Positions 29,728-39,708 of a DNA stretch of 64,000 bases are shown here, one piece after another (positions within the stretch are counted from its first letter, which is position 1; every line of letters begins with the position of its first letter). The DNA comes from Pantoea sp. Ap-967 (GTDB lineage Bacteria; Pseudomonadota; Gammaproteobacteria; Pseudomonadales; Pseudomonadaceae). The stretch is taken from assembly GCF_011752565.1 (NCBI RefSeq), contig NZ_VWXK01000001.1, forward strand, positions 248,001 to 312,000. The letters are read 5' to 3'. The translations under genes and the position numbers were made by a program. The notes below the pieces were generated by a model that saw only the letters and a program-made list of their open reading frames with translations, made no database searches and was not told the origin of the DNA.

Positions 29728-30572
29728 GCCAGCCTGCCATCCTTGCTGGCTTGATCGGCCGCGGCATCCAGTTGTCGCGCACCCCTGCCCTGCACGAGCA
29801 TGAGGGGGATGCCCAGGCCCTGCGTTACCTTTACCGCCTGATCGATGCCGACCAGTTGCAACTCGACGACAGTGCCCTGGCGCAACTGCTCGATGCGGCG
29901 CAACACACCGGCTTCACCGGGCTGAACATCACCTACCCGTTCAAGCAGGCGATTCTGCCGCTGCTCGATGAGCTGTCGGAGGAAGCCCGCGGCATCGGCG
30001 CGGTGAACACCGTGGTGCTCAAGGATGGCAAGCGGGTCGGCCACAACACCGACTGCCTGGGCTTCGCCGAGGGCCTGCGCCGCGGCCTGCCGGATGTGTC
30101 GCGGCGCCGGGTGGTGCAAATGGGCGCTGGCGGTGCCGGTTCGGCGGTGGCCCACGCGCTGCTGAGCGAAGGGGTTGAGCAACTGCTGCTGTTCGAGGTG
30201 GACACCGCACGCGCCCAGGCGCTGGTCGACAACCTCAACGGGCATTTCGGCCCAGGCCGCGCGGTGCTGGGCACGGACCTGGCAACGGCGGTGGCCGAGG
30301 CCGATGGCCTGGTCAACACCACGCCGGTAGGCATGGCCAAGCTGCCGGGCACACCGCTGCCGGTCGCGCTGCTGCATGCGCGGTTGTGGGTGGCTGAAAT
30401 CATTTATTTCCCGCTGGAAACCGAGCTGCTGCGCGCGGCCCGGGCGTTGGGCTGCCGCACGCTGGATGGCAGCAACATGGCGGTGTTCCAGGCGGTGAAG
30501 GCGTTCGAGCTGTTCAGCGGCAAGCAGGCCGACGCCGAACGGATGCAGGCGCATTTTGCCAGTTTTTCCTGA
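29724..30572 (+). CDS. Shikimate dehydrogenase-family protein (RifI2/AroE-like)
   Basis: The 282-residue protein has the AroE fold. The catalytic lysine is Lys74 (ITYPFKQ) and its partner Asp110 is in HNTDCLGF. The nucleotide-binding loop is [13 protein letters not shown] near 133, with [10 protein letters not shown] later. The substrate carboxylate site, Ser-x-Ser in standard AroE, reads LSRTP here (Ser/Thr). That points to a diverged subgroup; P. putida encodes several such AroE homologues, one called RifI2. The reaction could use shikimate, quinate or an amino-shikimate-like compound. It overlaps aroQ by 4 bp. Confidence 0.85.
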   Translation: MSQPAILAGLIGRGIQLSRTPALHEHEGDAQALRYLYRLIDADQLQLDDSALAQLLDAAQHTGFTGLNITYPFKQAILPLLDELSEEARGIGAVNTVVLKDGKRVGHNTDCLGFAEGLRRGLPDVSRRRVVQMGAGGAGSAVAHALLSEGVEQLLLFEVDTARAQALVDNLNGHFGPGRAVLGTDLATAVAEADGLVNTTPVGMAKLPGTPLPVALLHARLWVAEIIYFPLETELLRAARALGCRTLDGSNMAVFQAVKAFELFSGKQADAERMQAHFASFS

Positions 30573-30589
30573 GTGACCGCAGCGCCTGC

Positions 30590-30613
30590 TTCGCGGGGCA
30601 AGCCCGCTCCTAC
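30590..30613. repeat. Single REP unit (GTAGGAGCGGGCTTG family)
   Basis: The sequence is one inverted-orientation REP unit, TTCGCGGGGCAAGCCCGCTC plus its terminal TAC. A degraded second arm, GGGTTTACCCGCGAAG, follows to about 30635. It separates the convergent aroE-like and thioredoxin-like genes. Confidence 0.8.
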
Positions 30614-30650
30614 AAGGATCGGGTTTACCCGCGAAGAAGGCCGCACCGGC

Positions 30651-31190
30651 TTACCCTTTCTCATCCAACAACGCCTGTATGACTTTCTCCTGCCCGGCAT
30701 AATCCCCTTCGCCAAAGTGCACATGCCGCACCTGCCCCTGGCGGTCGACGAAGTAATGCGCCGGCCAGAACTGATTGCCCCAGGCATTCCACACCTGGTA
30801 ATCGTTGTCCACCGCCACCGGGTAGCCAATCCCCAGCGTGGCCACCTTGCGCTTGAGCTGGCCCACATCATGCTCGTAGTCGTACTCCGGCGTGTGTACC
30901 CCCACCACCACCAAGCCCTGGTCGGCATAGCGCCGCGCCCAGTCATTGACGTGTGGCAGGCTGCGCTGGCAGTTGATGCAGTCCCAGGTCCAGAAATCCA
31001 CCAGCACCACCTTGCCCTTGAGCGCCGGTGCGTCCAGCGGTGGCGAGTTGATCCATTCGGTGGCACCGGACAACGGCGCCATGGCGCCGTAATTGTCCCG
31101 GGCCATCAGTTGCCCCCCGGCCAGGCCCAGGCCAACCAGCGCCAGGGCCACGCCCCCTGCTTTGATCAACAGCCGTCGATCAATGGTCAT
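30651..31190 (-). CDS. Membrane-anchored thioredoxin-like (TlpA/DipZ C-domain type) protein
   Basis: The 179-residue protein has an N-terminal hydrophobic signal/anchor (LLIKAGGVALALVGLGLAGG). A periplasmic thioredoxin-like domain follows, with the active site WDCINC (Cys71, Cys74) and FWPAHYFVD carrying the cis-proline region. It resembles the redoxin domain of DipZ-type proteins and should reduce or exchange periplasmic disulfides. It overlaps the upstream DUF2790 gene by 11 bp, so the two are co-transcribed. Confidence 0.87.
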   Translation of the reverse strand: MTIDRRLLIKAGGVALALVGLGLAGGQLMARDNYGAMAPLSGATEWINSPPLDAPALKGKVVLVDFWTWDCINCQRSLPHVNDWARRYADQGLVVVGVHTPEYDYEHDVGQLKRKVATLGIGYPVAVDNDYQVWNAWGNQFWPAHYFVDRQGQVRHVHFGEGDYAGQEKVIQALLDEKG

Positions 31191-31458
31191 GGCAACCTGC
31201 CGAAGAGTAGGTCAGGTAGTCGACGCTTTCGTGCTGGCCCCTGGAATCGAGGTAGTCCATGCGCGTATTGACCACGCCACAGGCATCGGGCTGGTCGTCT
31301 TTCACCGACAGCACACGCTTCACATCCAGGTGATCGCCGTAGTGGTACTGCATCACGCCTGCGTTGCTGGCGGGTGCGGCACTGGTGGCATTGGCGGCCA
31401 CGGCACCGAGGCTGAGCACGGCGAACAGGCTGGCGCTGGCGAGGGTCTTGAAGTTCAT
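31180..31458 (-). CDS. DUF2790-family small periplasmic protein
   Basis: The 92-residue protein has a signal peptide (MNFKTLASASLFAVLSLGAV, cleavage near ANA). A short mature part carries the DUF2790 pattern VKDDQPDACGVVNTRMDYLD, then a terminal Gly-Cys-His-Asp-His. The two cysteines may form a disulfide, and the His-rich end may bind metal. The family is largely restricted to Pseudomonas and uncharacterised. The start at 31458 has GGAG 7-9 nt upstream. It overlaps the thioredoxin-like gene, which could act on its disulfide. Confidence 0.8.
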   Translation of the reverse strand: MNFKTLASASLFAVLSLGAVAANATSAAPASNAGVMQYHYGDHLDVKRVLSVKDDQPDACGVVNTRMDYLDSRGQHESVDYLTYSSAGCHDH

Positions 31459-31592
31459 GGTCGTTCTCCTGGGCAACGTTCGGGTGTGGGAAGCCTTGCT
31501 CCCCGGTCGAGAGCCATTTCACGCCCAGGAGGTATCCCCCATGTGTCGCCAGGGGGCCGATGTAAGTCGTGCTGTATCAACGCCAGCGCCAG

Positions 31593-31611
31593 ATACACTG
31601 CAATACAAAAC
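31593..31611 (+). promoter_or_regulatory. Tandem 10-bp repeat upstream of response regulator
   Basis: ATACACTGC (31593-31601) and ATACAAAAC (31603-31611) recur at exactly 10 bp, the usual spacing for two OmpR/PhoB-family subunits. Similar repeats precede the DoxX gene at 33714-33731, which suggests a common binding site for the regulator encoded here. Confidence 0.5.
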
Positions 31612-31676
31612 CCCGCAGGCAAGTACGTGCACCCTCGGTACACTGCGCCCACTTCCCTTGCACAGGACCCTGCCCG

Positions 31677-32413
<737 letters not shown>

Positions 32414-32417
<4 letters not shown>

Positions 32418-33700
32418 AAGGCCCACGCACCCTGGCCTCGCGCCTGGCGCTGATCTTCATCACCGGGCTGATCCTGGCCTATGGCCTGTCGTTCAGCCTA
32501 CAAGCCTACGAGCGCTACGTCAGCAGCCGCTCGATGATGCTCAGCCACCTGGAACAGGACGTTGCCACCTCGGTGGCGATCTTCGAGCGCCTGCCTGCTG
32601 CCGAGCGCGCCAGCTGGCTGCCGCGCCTGGAACGGCACACCTACCGCTACCGCCTGGACCAGGGCCAGGCGGGCACCTCGATGGCCAGCGACGACCCGCC
32701 CATGGCCGCCGAGTCGATCGTCAAGGCCATCGGCGGCAGCTATCACCTGCGTTTCCAGGACATCCCCGGGCCTGTGCCGCACTTTCAGGTTCACCTGCAG
32801 CTGACTGACGGCTCGCCGCTGACCATCGATGTCACCCCTGCGGCGGTACCGGTGGCAAGCTGGCTGCCACTGGTGCTGCTGATCCAGCTGGGCGTGCTGC
32901 TGTTCTGCACCTGGTTGGCCGTGCGCCTGGCCATTGGCCCGCTGACTCGCCTGGTGCAGGCGGTGGACAACCTGGACCCGGACAAGCCCGGCGTGCTGCT
33001 GGATGAGAGCGGCCCGCGCGAGGTGCAATACGCGGCGGTGGCCTTCAACGCCCTGCAGTCACGGATCGCCGCCTACCTGAAGGAGCGCATGCAACTGCTG
33101 GCGGCCATTTCCCACGACCTGCAAACCCCGATCACCCGCATGAAGCTGAGGGTCGAGGTAATGGACGAGGGCACTGAGAAGGAAAAGCTATGGCACGACC
33201 TGGACGCCATGGAGCACCTGGTGCGCGAAGGCGTAGCCTATGCCCGCAGCATGGACATCAACACCGAAGCGCCCTGCCGGGTGCACCTTGACGCCTTCCT
33301 CGACAGCCTGGTGTTCGACTACCAGGACAGCGGCGCCCAGGTCGAGCGCCATGGCGACACCGGCAGCCTCCTGGAAACCCGCCCGCACGCCCTGCGCCGG
33401 GTATTGGTCAACCTGGTGGACAATGCCCTGAAGTTCGCTGGCAAGGCCCAGCTTGAGGTCAGCCGCGCCCACGGCAAAACCCTGATCCGCGTGCTCGACG
33501 ACGGCCCAGGCATTCCAGCCGACGAGTTGGAACAGGTGCTTAAACCGTTCTACCGCGTGGAAAGCTCGCGCAACCGAAGCACCGGTGGCACCGGGCTCGG
33601 ATTGGCCATTGCCCACCAGCTGACCCAGGCCATGGGCGGCCAGCTGACCCTGAGCAACCGCGCCAGCGGCGGGCTGTGCGCCCAGGTCGAACTGCCCTGA
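32414..33700 (+). CDS. Sensor histidine kinase, partner of the upstream regulator
   Basis: The 428-residue inner-membrane kinase has a first helix (about 9-30), a periplasmic sensor of about 120 residues without a recognisable domain, and a second helix (about 148-172). A HAMP-like segment follows, then the H-box [17 protein letters not shown] with His234. The ATPase domain has N-box [11 protein letters not shown]1 DDGPGIP and G2 [10 protein letters not shown]. It should phosphorylate the overlapping response regulator. It is followed by a DoxX-family gene with matching promoter repeats. Confidence 0.92.
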
Positions 33701-33713
33701 ACCGGGCTTCACC

Positions 33714-33731
33714 TACAAAACGATACACAAC
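33714..33731 (+). promoter_or_regulatory. Tandem 10-bp repeat upstream of DoxX gene
   Basis: TACAAAAC (33714-33721) and TACACAAC (33724-33731) are spaced 10 bp apart and resemble the pair upstream of the response regulator gene. They lie about 120 bp before the DoxX start. Confidence 0.5.
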
Positions 33732-33849
33732 CCAGGCCCCCCCGACACACTGCAGATACCCCGCCCCGCCACACTCCTGGCCACACGATGACCACCGGGC
33801 GTGCCAGCGCACGCCCCCATTCGCGCCGTTGCCGATAGGAGATCCCAAC

Positions 33850-34338
33850 ATGACCACACTGACCCGCACCTTCAACCACGTCGAGCGCCTGGGCAACTGG
33901 AGTGCCGACCTGCCCCTGCGGCTGTTCCTGGCCTGGGAGTTCTTCGAATCCGGGTGGGAGAAATTCAATGGCAGCAACTGGTTCGCCGACATCCAGGCGA
34001 ACTTCCCGTTTCCCTTCGACGTGCTGCCCGCGGAGCTGAACTGGCAGCTGTCGATGTGGGCGGAATTGCTGTTGCCCCTGCTACTGCTGCTGGGGCTGGG
34101 CACCCGGCTGGCGGCGGCCGGGTTGATGGTGGTAACCGTGGTGGCGATTGCCGCCGTGCACTGGCCCGCGCACTGGTCGAGCCTGGCGGAACTGGCCCAG
34201 GGCTATGCCATCACCAACCAGGGCTACGGCAACTTCAAGTTGCCGCTGATTTACCTGGTGGCACTGTTGCCCTTGCTGCTCAAGGGCGCCGGGCGCCTGA
34301 GCCTGGACCACTGGCTGATGGCCCGCCTGCCGCGCTGA
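33850..34338 (+). CDS. DoxX-family membrane protein
   Basis: The 162-residue protein has four membrane helices and the DoxX start [20 protein letters not shown], followed by [20 protein letters not shown]. DoxX proteins are small quinone-pool or redox-linked membrane proteins; in mycobacteria one forms a membrane oxidoreductase complex with a thiosulfate sulfurtransferase and superoxide dismutase. RBS AGGAGATC precedes the ATG. Its position after the two-component genes, with shared repeats, suggests it is a target. It meets the convergent DUF4174 gene with no gap. Confidence 0.85.
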   Translation: MTTLTRTFNHVERLGNWSADLPLRLFLAWEFFESGWEKFNGSNWFADIQANFPFPFDVLPAELNWQLSMWAELLLPLLLLLGLGTRLAAAGLMVVTVVAIAAVHWPAHWSSLAELAQGYAITNQGYGNFKLPLIYLVALLPLLLKGAGRLSLDHWLMARLPR

Positions 34339-34890
34339 TCAGTCATCCAGCGGCTTGGGCGGGGCGGCAGGCTTGGCCGGTTTGCCCGGCTTGCTGTCCT
34401 TGGGCTTGGGCTCCGGCGCTGCGGCCACTGGTTCCGGGGCGGTGACCGCTTTCTCGGTGGCCGGCAGCTCATCCACAGCCTTGAAAATCGCCTGCGGGTC
34501 GATCTTCTCGCCCGTCTCGTCGTCCTTGAGCACGTGACGTTCACCGTCCTTGCCCACCAGGATCACCTTGGTGCCCTTGCTGGCACCGAGCTTCAGCTCA
34601 CGGATCAAGGCCATGGTGGTCTGTTGTTCGAGGTTCTTGTCCTCGCGCTTGCCCATCATGTTGGCCACGCTGAACAGTATCAGGCTGCGCTCCTTGAACC
34701 CCGCCTGGGTGGCCGGGTCCTTCAACGCATCGTTAAGCCCACGCAAGGTCGGGTCGGCGCTGCTGGGGGCGATCACCACCAAGGGCCTGGCCTTGCCCAG
34801 CTCCTTGGCCAGTGGCGCATCACTGTCTGCCGCGTACGACGTTCCTGTGGCTGCGAGCAAGATGGCGAGGGTCAATGACCGGACGAGCAT
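34339..34890 (-). CDS. DUF4174 thioredoxin-fold protein with proline-rich tail
   Basis: The 183-residue exported protein has a signal peptide (MLVRSLTLAILLAATGTSYA). A DUF4174 domain (RPLVVIAPSSADPTLRGL, then GTKVILVGKDGERHVLKDDE) resembles a thioredoxin-fold domain without a CxxC pair. It ends in a 35-residue Pro/Ala/Lys-rich tail, probably a flexible linker near the envelope. The start at 34890 has AGGAG. Its role is unknown. About 200 bp of AT-richer DNA upstream (34891-35098) contains its promoter and nothing else I can identify. Confidence 0.78.
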   Translation of the reverse strand: MLVRSLTLAILLAATGTSYAADSDAPLAKELGKARPLVVIAPSSADPTLRGLNDALKDPATQAGFKERSLILFSVANMMGKREDKNLEQQTTMALIRELKLGASKGTKVILVGKDGERHVLKDDETGEKIDPQAIFKAVDELPATEKAVTAPEPVAAAPEPKPKDSKPGKPAKPAAPPKPLDD

Positions 34891-35098
34891 GCGTATCTCC
34901 TTATCCTCTCGATATAACAAAGACTGCAGATCATTGAGAAAGATCCGACACGCGAGCCTAATCCAGCAAGGCCTGGGATGCTCGTAATAGAAGGTAACTT
35001 GCCATTACCGCGCCCCCCGCGCCCTGCTGCCTAACCTGCGTCTTCATTTACGCAGAGCATAGTTCAAAGTTGCCGTGTCCGAGTCGGCCCTGCCCCAT

Positions 35099-38000
35099 TC
35101 AGGAAGCGCCGCCGCGTGGCGGCGAAAGCTGCACCATGTGCCCCAGCGCTTCACGGGTCAGGTCGAGCATCAATTCGTGCCGGGCCACCTGTTGGTCCAC
35201 ATGAATGGTACTGGCCAGCACCTCATGCTCGGCAGAAGAAGCATTGCCCAACGCTTGCAGGCGTTGCTGGAACGGCTCGTCCGTGGCCAGGAAGCGCTCG
35301 AGGTAGGTACGCTGCAGGTAGGCTTGCCAGAACGTGCGGTCCACCGCCGAGGCCGCCAGCTGCGCCGGGCTCTCTGCGGCCAGTACCCGGCGGTACGCCT
35401 GGTCGAGCATCGCCTCGCTGACCCCGGCAACGCCCGGGTAGCTCATGCCAGCGATTTCGATCGGCAACACCAGGCGCTCGCGCAAACCCACCCGGTAGGC
35501 CAGGCCCACCTCGCTCTGGTCAGGGTCACCACCACGGCTGAGGATGTCCTGCACGGCAATGCGGTCTACCTCATCCAGCCGCCACAGCTGCCTGGCCAGG
35601 CGCAACAGCTGCGCCCGCGTGTGCACCGTGGCGCCCTGGCTGGCGTGCCATACCAGCAGCTCCACCTCCAGGTTGGCAAAGCACCAGGTTGCGCCGTCGC
35701 GGCAACCCCACTCATCGTTGGCCACCTCCACCAAGGCCTGGCACAGCGCTGGGTTGACCGCCATCTCGTCCAACAGCTGGTACACCCGCTGCGCGAGGTT
35801 CGCGGGGTGGCGCACGAAATCCGCACTGCGCAGCAGTTGGCGCAACACCCGGAACAACGGCTCGGTACCGGGGTAGCTGCGCACCTTGTCCCAGGACGAC
35901 ACCAGCAACCCGCGCTGGGTCACCAACACCTCCCCTGCCCACCGCTCACGCGGCTCGACCTCTTCGAGCAGTTGCTCCTCACGTTCGCGCAAGGGCAGCC
36001 GGCCCTCCACCTCCCGGGCTGCGGCGGCAAGCGAGCGGCTGACCCGCAACTGCAGCTGCGCGTTCAAGGTGCGCACCTCCAGGCGCAGGGCCCGGCGCAG
36101 GGTGGCGGGGCTAGTGAAAAAGGCCTCGGGAATTTCGCCGATGGCGTTGTTGCGCAGGTCTGCCAGCACCAACTGGCGCCGCTCCAGCAGGCCGACCGGC
36201 AGGCGCCTGATGCCGGTGCTGTTCAGGTCGAGCACCCGCAATGCGCGCATCTGCGCCACCGAGAAGCTGCGGCCCAAGGGGTTGTGCGACAGGTTGATGT
36301 GCTCCAGGTTCCAGCAGTTGGCCAGGCCTGCGCTCTGCTCGGCATTGAGCGCCAGGCGATTGTTGGCCAGTACCAGCCCGCGTAATTGCTGCATCTGCAG
36401 CAGCCCCTCGGGCAGGCGCACCAGGCGGCTGCCGGTGAGGTCCAGCCAGATCAGGTTGGGAAAGGCACGCAGGAAGGACGACGGCACACTGTCCAGGCGC
36501 ATGTCCGGCATGGCCAGCTCGCTGATGTGGGCAAAGCTGACATTGGCAGGGAACGGCGGTAACGCCTTCGGCCGGATGCCGTACACCGTCAGGCGCAGGT
36601 TGGTGATCGGCCGGGCCCCCTCCGGTCCCACCGCGCCCACCCGGCGCCAGGCTTCGGTCAAATGAGCGACCACGTGCTCGCGGTCGCGCCTGAGCAGTTC
36701 GTCGTCTGCTTCGGCCAGCCAGGCACGCAGGGTTTTCCTGAGGTCGGTGTACTCGCGGTCCAGGCGGTCGAGCTCCGTGCGCACGTCCCGGCCGGACGCC
36801 GCAACCTGGGTGATCCAGGCATCGACCTGCTCATCGGTGAAGTCGGGGTAGATCAGCCGCACCCAGCTCAACAGCGCCCGGGGCCGCGCGCCCAAGCCGC
36901 CGCGCGTGCCGCGCCCGCTCAACGGGTAACCGACCCGGCCGTCGCTCAAGCGCTGGGGCGGGATGAACCAGGCTTCACGCAGGCCCAGGCTCTGCTCCAG
37001 CGCCTGGCGATGCTCGGTGGCCAGCGCCAGCAACCTGCTGCGCAGGCTCGCGGCGAACGGCTCGGTCACGCCCATGGCCCGCAAGGCTGCAGCGCCGTGG
37101 GCCTGGGCCAGCGCCTGGAACAAACCCTGGCGCTCCACGATCACGGCCCCGTCGGCATCGGTGACCAGAAACAGGCCACTGCTGTGCACCAGGTCGAGTG
37201 TGCGGCTACCCGCTGCAGTGCTGAACAGTACCGCTTCGCTGCGATAGCGGTCGAACAGGCGCCAGCCCACCCTCTGAACGCCGCCCGGCAGGTGCTTGAG
37301 CAAACCCAGTACCACCCTGGCCAGGTCGAGGCCTTGCGGTGCATCGAACTGCAGCGCCTCGTACACCCGGGCCACCCGCGTGCGCTGGGTGCTCAACCGT
37401 GCGGCCTGGCCAAGGCGCAGGCTGACCCTGCCCGTGGCGCGCAACTGCTCAAGGTCTGCGGCGGGCGCCGCGCGCAGCAACCGCTGCGCCGAGGTTCGGT
37501 TCAAGCTGGGGAACAGCCGCCGCAGCACCGCCACATCGGCACTGTCGCTGTCCTGGCTGGCCTCGTAGCAGGCATGCAGCAGTGCTGGGCGCTGTTGCTC
37601 CAGCTGCCGGGCCAATGCCGGGCCTTCCAGGCCTGCTGCCGAGGGTAGACGCCGGGCATGTTGCAGCACTGTGCTGTCGGCAACCGCCTCGTCCCTGTGC
37701 AAGCCCTCGATCAGTGCAGCAATGCGTTGGTCCAGCCGCGCCCGTTGCACGCTGTCGACCAACTCGGCCTCGGGCGCCTGGCCCAGCACCAGCAGGGCAC
37801 GCAATTGTTCGCTGCCCATGGCATGGGCCGTGAGCACCTGGTCGATGCGGGTATCGTCCAACTGCGCGAACGTGGTGCCCAAACGACGCAGCAGCTGACG
37901 GCTGTCGGCCCACTCAAGGGGTTGCGCGCTCCACACTCGCCAGGCCCCGGCGCCGTCGCCCAACAGCCGCGGCGCATGGCCGTCACGTGCACGCAATTGC

Positions 38001-39628
38001 CAATGGCCAGGCTCCAGCGCTGGCTCCACCGGGTAGCCGTGCCCGTCCATTTCCACCCAGCGTTGCTCGCCCAGGCGGCGGGTGCCATTGCCCTCGGCAG
38101 ATGCAGCGGCGGGCAGGTTGCCTTGGTAAGGGCGCAGGTCCTGGTTCCAGAGTTTATGGCTGCCGTCCTGCAAACGCGCCGGCACCAGTGCATCAACGAA
38201 CGGGCTGCGTGCCCACGCCGCACGTGCAACAGCCCCGCCACCGGCCAGGGTCGCCAGCAGCGCGGCATCTGCAGCCACATTCAGCAGGTGCTCGGCGGCC
38301 TCGCGTGTGTCGCCGTCGCGCCAGGCCTCGACACCTTGAAACACCTGCACGAGCATTTCCCAGGCCGTGACCGCCAGCAGCGCCAGGCCAAGCCCGGGGA
38401 GGAAAAAGCTCGCACCGGCGACCGAAGCCCAGCCGATTTGCGCCAGAAACCGCGCCTGCGCCTGCTGCTCGGCACGGTCGATGGCAGCAACTGGCGCCGC
38501 GATCATCGCAGCGTCATCCTTGATCTGTTCGATACGCCCTTGGGCCAGGCTGGCGAACAGCTCGCCCGGGTAGTCCTGCATGGCCTCGTCCAGCTCGCGG
38601 GTGGCCCAGGCCGGCAGGTCGCTGTAATGGGCAAGCACCTGGGTAAAGAACGCTGGGCTGTCACGCCGCTTCACGAAGCGGCGGAAGAACGCTTGGTAGC
38701 TGCTGACGCGCAGGCGTTTGTCCAGCACGTGGCGGGCAAATGCCGCCAGGTTGTCGAACGCGCTCCAGGCACCCAGCGGGTCGCCGGGGATATACACCAG
38801 CACGCGGCGGGAACGGTTGAACAAGGGGCTGAAGGTTTCGTCCTGCACATCGAGCACCACAATCTGCTGCAAGCTACAGCCCAGGGCCTTGAGTTGCCGG
38901 GCCACCACCTTGGCGCCCTCCAGCCTGCCCAGGGTACGCTGCTGGCACAGGCCGGCCACCAGTTGCAGCTCGGCTTCGTTCAGCACGCCTTCGAACCTGG
39001 CCTTGCAGGCATCGACGAGCATGGCGTTGCGCAGCAGCCCCTGCAGCGGCTCCCTCAGCCCCTGCCCGCTGGCCGGCTGCAGCACGGCATCCAGGTGCTG
39101 CTGATAACGCAGGCCCAAGTCCAGCTCACGGCACAAGGCGGCGAACTGCAAGGCGGCTGGCGACTTCACGACACGGCCCTGCTCGTCCACCACGCCATTG
39201 CCCGGCGGTTGGCCACCCAGGGTGGTTTCAGCCAGGGTGAAGTTGAGCAAGGCCGCGTCCACCAGCGGTACCAAGCGGTAGACATTGCCCATCACCGGGG
39301 TGCGGTTGGGGCCAAGGCTGGGCAACGGCCGCGTGGGCCGGCCCTGGCTGAAGCGCAAGGCATGGGTTGCCAGCGGTGGCCTGAAGCGCTGGTCGAGTGC
39401 GGCTTGCAGCCGCGTGGCGGCGAAGCCGTGCAGGTCTTCGATGTGCCCCAGCAGGGCCGCCACCTGCTGGCGATAATGCAACGACTGGCGCAGGCCCTGC
39501 TCAAGCATGCCCCTGTGCGAGGCATCAGCCGCGCTGAGCCAGGGTGGCAGGCGTTCGGCGATGAAGCGGTCCTGGAAGGCGCGCTCGATGGCGAGCACGC
39601 TTTCCTGCTCATGGGTTCGGTTGGGCAT
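35099..39628 (-). CDS. LRR/NEL-type E3 ubiquitin ligase-like toxin, paralogue A
   Basis: This 1509-residue protein is the third gene (in transcription order) of a three-gene paralogous array. The N-terminal thousand residues resemble the DUF6543 'dermonecrotic toxin' region of Pseudomonas proteins, with RRVLVYIPGDP near 275 and RIEQIKDDAAM near 370. A hydrophobic hairpin follows at about 400-475, and YPLSGRG near 900. Leucine-rich repeats span about 1032-1170 (LPEGLLQMQQLRGLVLANNR-type). The C-terminus matches the NEL fold: the presumed catalytic Cys1309 lies in WGCRDGATW (Cys-x-Asp), followed by GGDPDQSEVGLAYR. NEL enzymes transfer ubiquitin to host proteins. Unlike B and C, the LRR-NEL linker here is Arg/Glu-rich. 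RBS GGAGT precedes the ATG. No secretion genes are nearby. Confidence 0.82.
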   Translation of the reverse strand: MPNRTHEQESVLAIERAFQDRFIAERLPPWLSAADASHRGMLEQGLRQSLHYRQQVAALLGHIEDLHGFAATRLQAALDQRFRPPLATHALRFSQGRPTRPLPSLGPNRTPVMGNVYRLVPLVDAALLNFTLAETTLGGQPPGNGVVDEQGRVVKSPAALQFAALCRELDLGLRYQQHLDAVLQPASGQGLREPLQGLLRNAMLVDACKARFEGVLNEAELQLVAGLCQQRTLGRLEGAKVVARQLKALGCSLQQIVVLDVQDETFSPLFNRSRRVLVYIPGDPLGAWSAFDNLAAFARHVLDKRLRVSSYQAFFRRFVKRRDSPAFFTQVLAHYSDLPAWATRELDEAMQDYPGELFASLAQGRIEQIKDDAAMIAAPVAAIDRAEQQAQARFLAQIGWASVAGASFFLPGLGLALLAVTAWEMLVQVFQGVEAWRDGDTREAAEHLLNVAADAALLATLAGGGAVARAAWARSPFVDALVPARLQDGSHKLWNQDLRPYQGNLPAAASAEGNGTRRLGEQRWVEMDGHGYPVEPALEPGHWQLRARDGHAPRLLGDGAGAWRVWSAQPLEWADSRQLLRRLGTTFAQLDDTRIDQVLTAHAMGSEQLRALLVLGQAPEAELVDSVQRARLDQRIAALIEGLHRDEAVADSTVLQHARRLPSAAGLEGPALARQLEQQRPALLHACYEASQDSDSADVAVLRRLFPSLNRTSAQRLLRAAPAADLEQLRATGRVSLRLGQAARLSTQRTRVARVYEALQFDAPQGLDLARVVLGLLKHLPGGVQRVGWRLFDRYRSEAVLFSTAAGSRTLDLVHSSGLFLVTDADGAVIVERQGLFQALAQAHGAAALRAMGVTEPFAASLRSRLLALATEHRQALEQSLGLREAWFIPPQRLSDGRVGYPLSGRGTRGGLGARPRALLSWVRLIYPDFTDEQVDAWITQVAASGRDVRTELDRLDREYTDLRKTLRAWLAEADDELLRRDREHVVAHLTEAWRRVGAVGPEGARPITNLRLTVYGIRPKALPPFPANVSFAHISELAMPDMRLDSVPSSFLRAFPNLIWLDLTGSRLVRLPEGLLQMQQLRGLVLANNRLALNAEQSAGLANCWNLEHINLSHNPLGRSFSVAQMRALRVLDLNSTGIRRLPVGLLERRQLVLADLRNNAIGEIPEAFFTSPATLRRALRLEVRTLNAQLQLRVSRSLAAAAREVEGRLPLREREEQLLEEVEPRERWAGEVLVTQRGLLVSSWDKVRSYPGTEPLFRVLRQLLRSADFVRHPANLAQRVYQLLDEMAVNPALCQALVEVANDEWGCRDGATWCFANLEVELLVWHASQGATVHTRAQLLRLARQLWRLDEVDRIAVQDILSRGGDPDQSEVGLAYRVGLRERLVLPIEIAGMSYPGVAGVSEAMLDQAYRRVLAAESPAQLAASAVDRTFWQAYLQRTYLERFLATDEPFQQRLQALGNASSAEHEVLASTIHVDQQVARHELMLDLTREALGHMVQLSPPRGGAS

Positions 39629-39689
39629 CGGTGGGTACTCCGGGGGTGGGAGCCCGACACCCTAAGGGGCGTGGCCTGCGGCGGTTCAG

Positions 39690-39704
39690 TAGATAGCTAA
39701 CACC
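39690..39704 (-). promoter_or_regulatory. Shared upstream element of paralogue A
   Basis: On the minus strand this reads GGTGTTAGCTATCTA and ends 62 bp before the paralogue A start codon. The identical 15-mer stands 63 bp before paralogue B, and a related one (GGTGTTAACCGGTTA) 62 bp before paralogue C. It may be an operator or promoter element. Here it lies 5 bp after the stop codon of paralogue B. Confidence 0.6.
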
Positions 39705-39708
39705 CCGG

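Noticed and set aside
37658..39700. A 680-residue plus-strand open frame opposite toxin paralogue A
   Set aside because: The minus-strand gene has clear LRR and NEL features and matches two paralogues; the opposite frame has none and no start signal.
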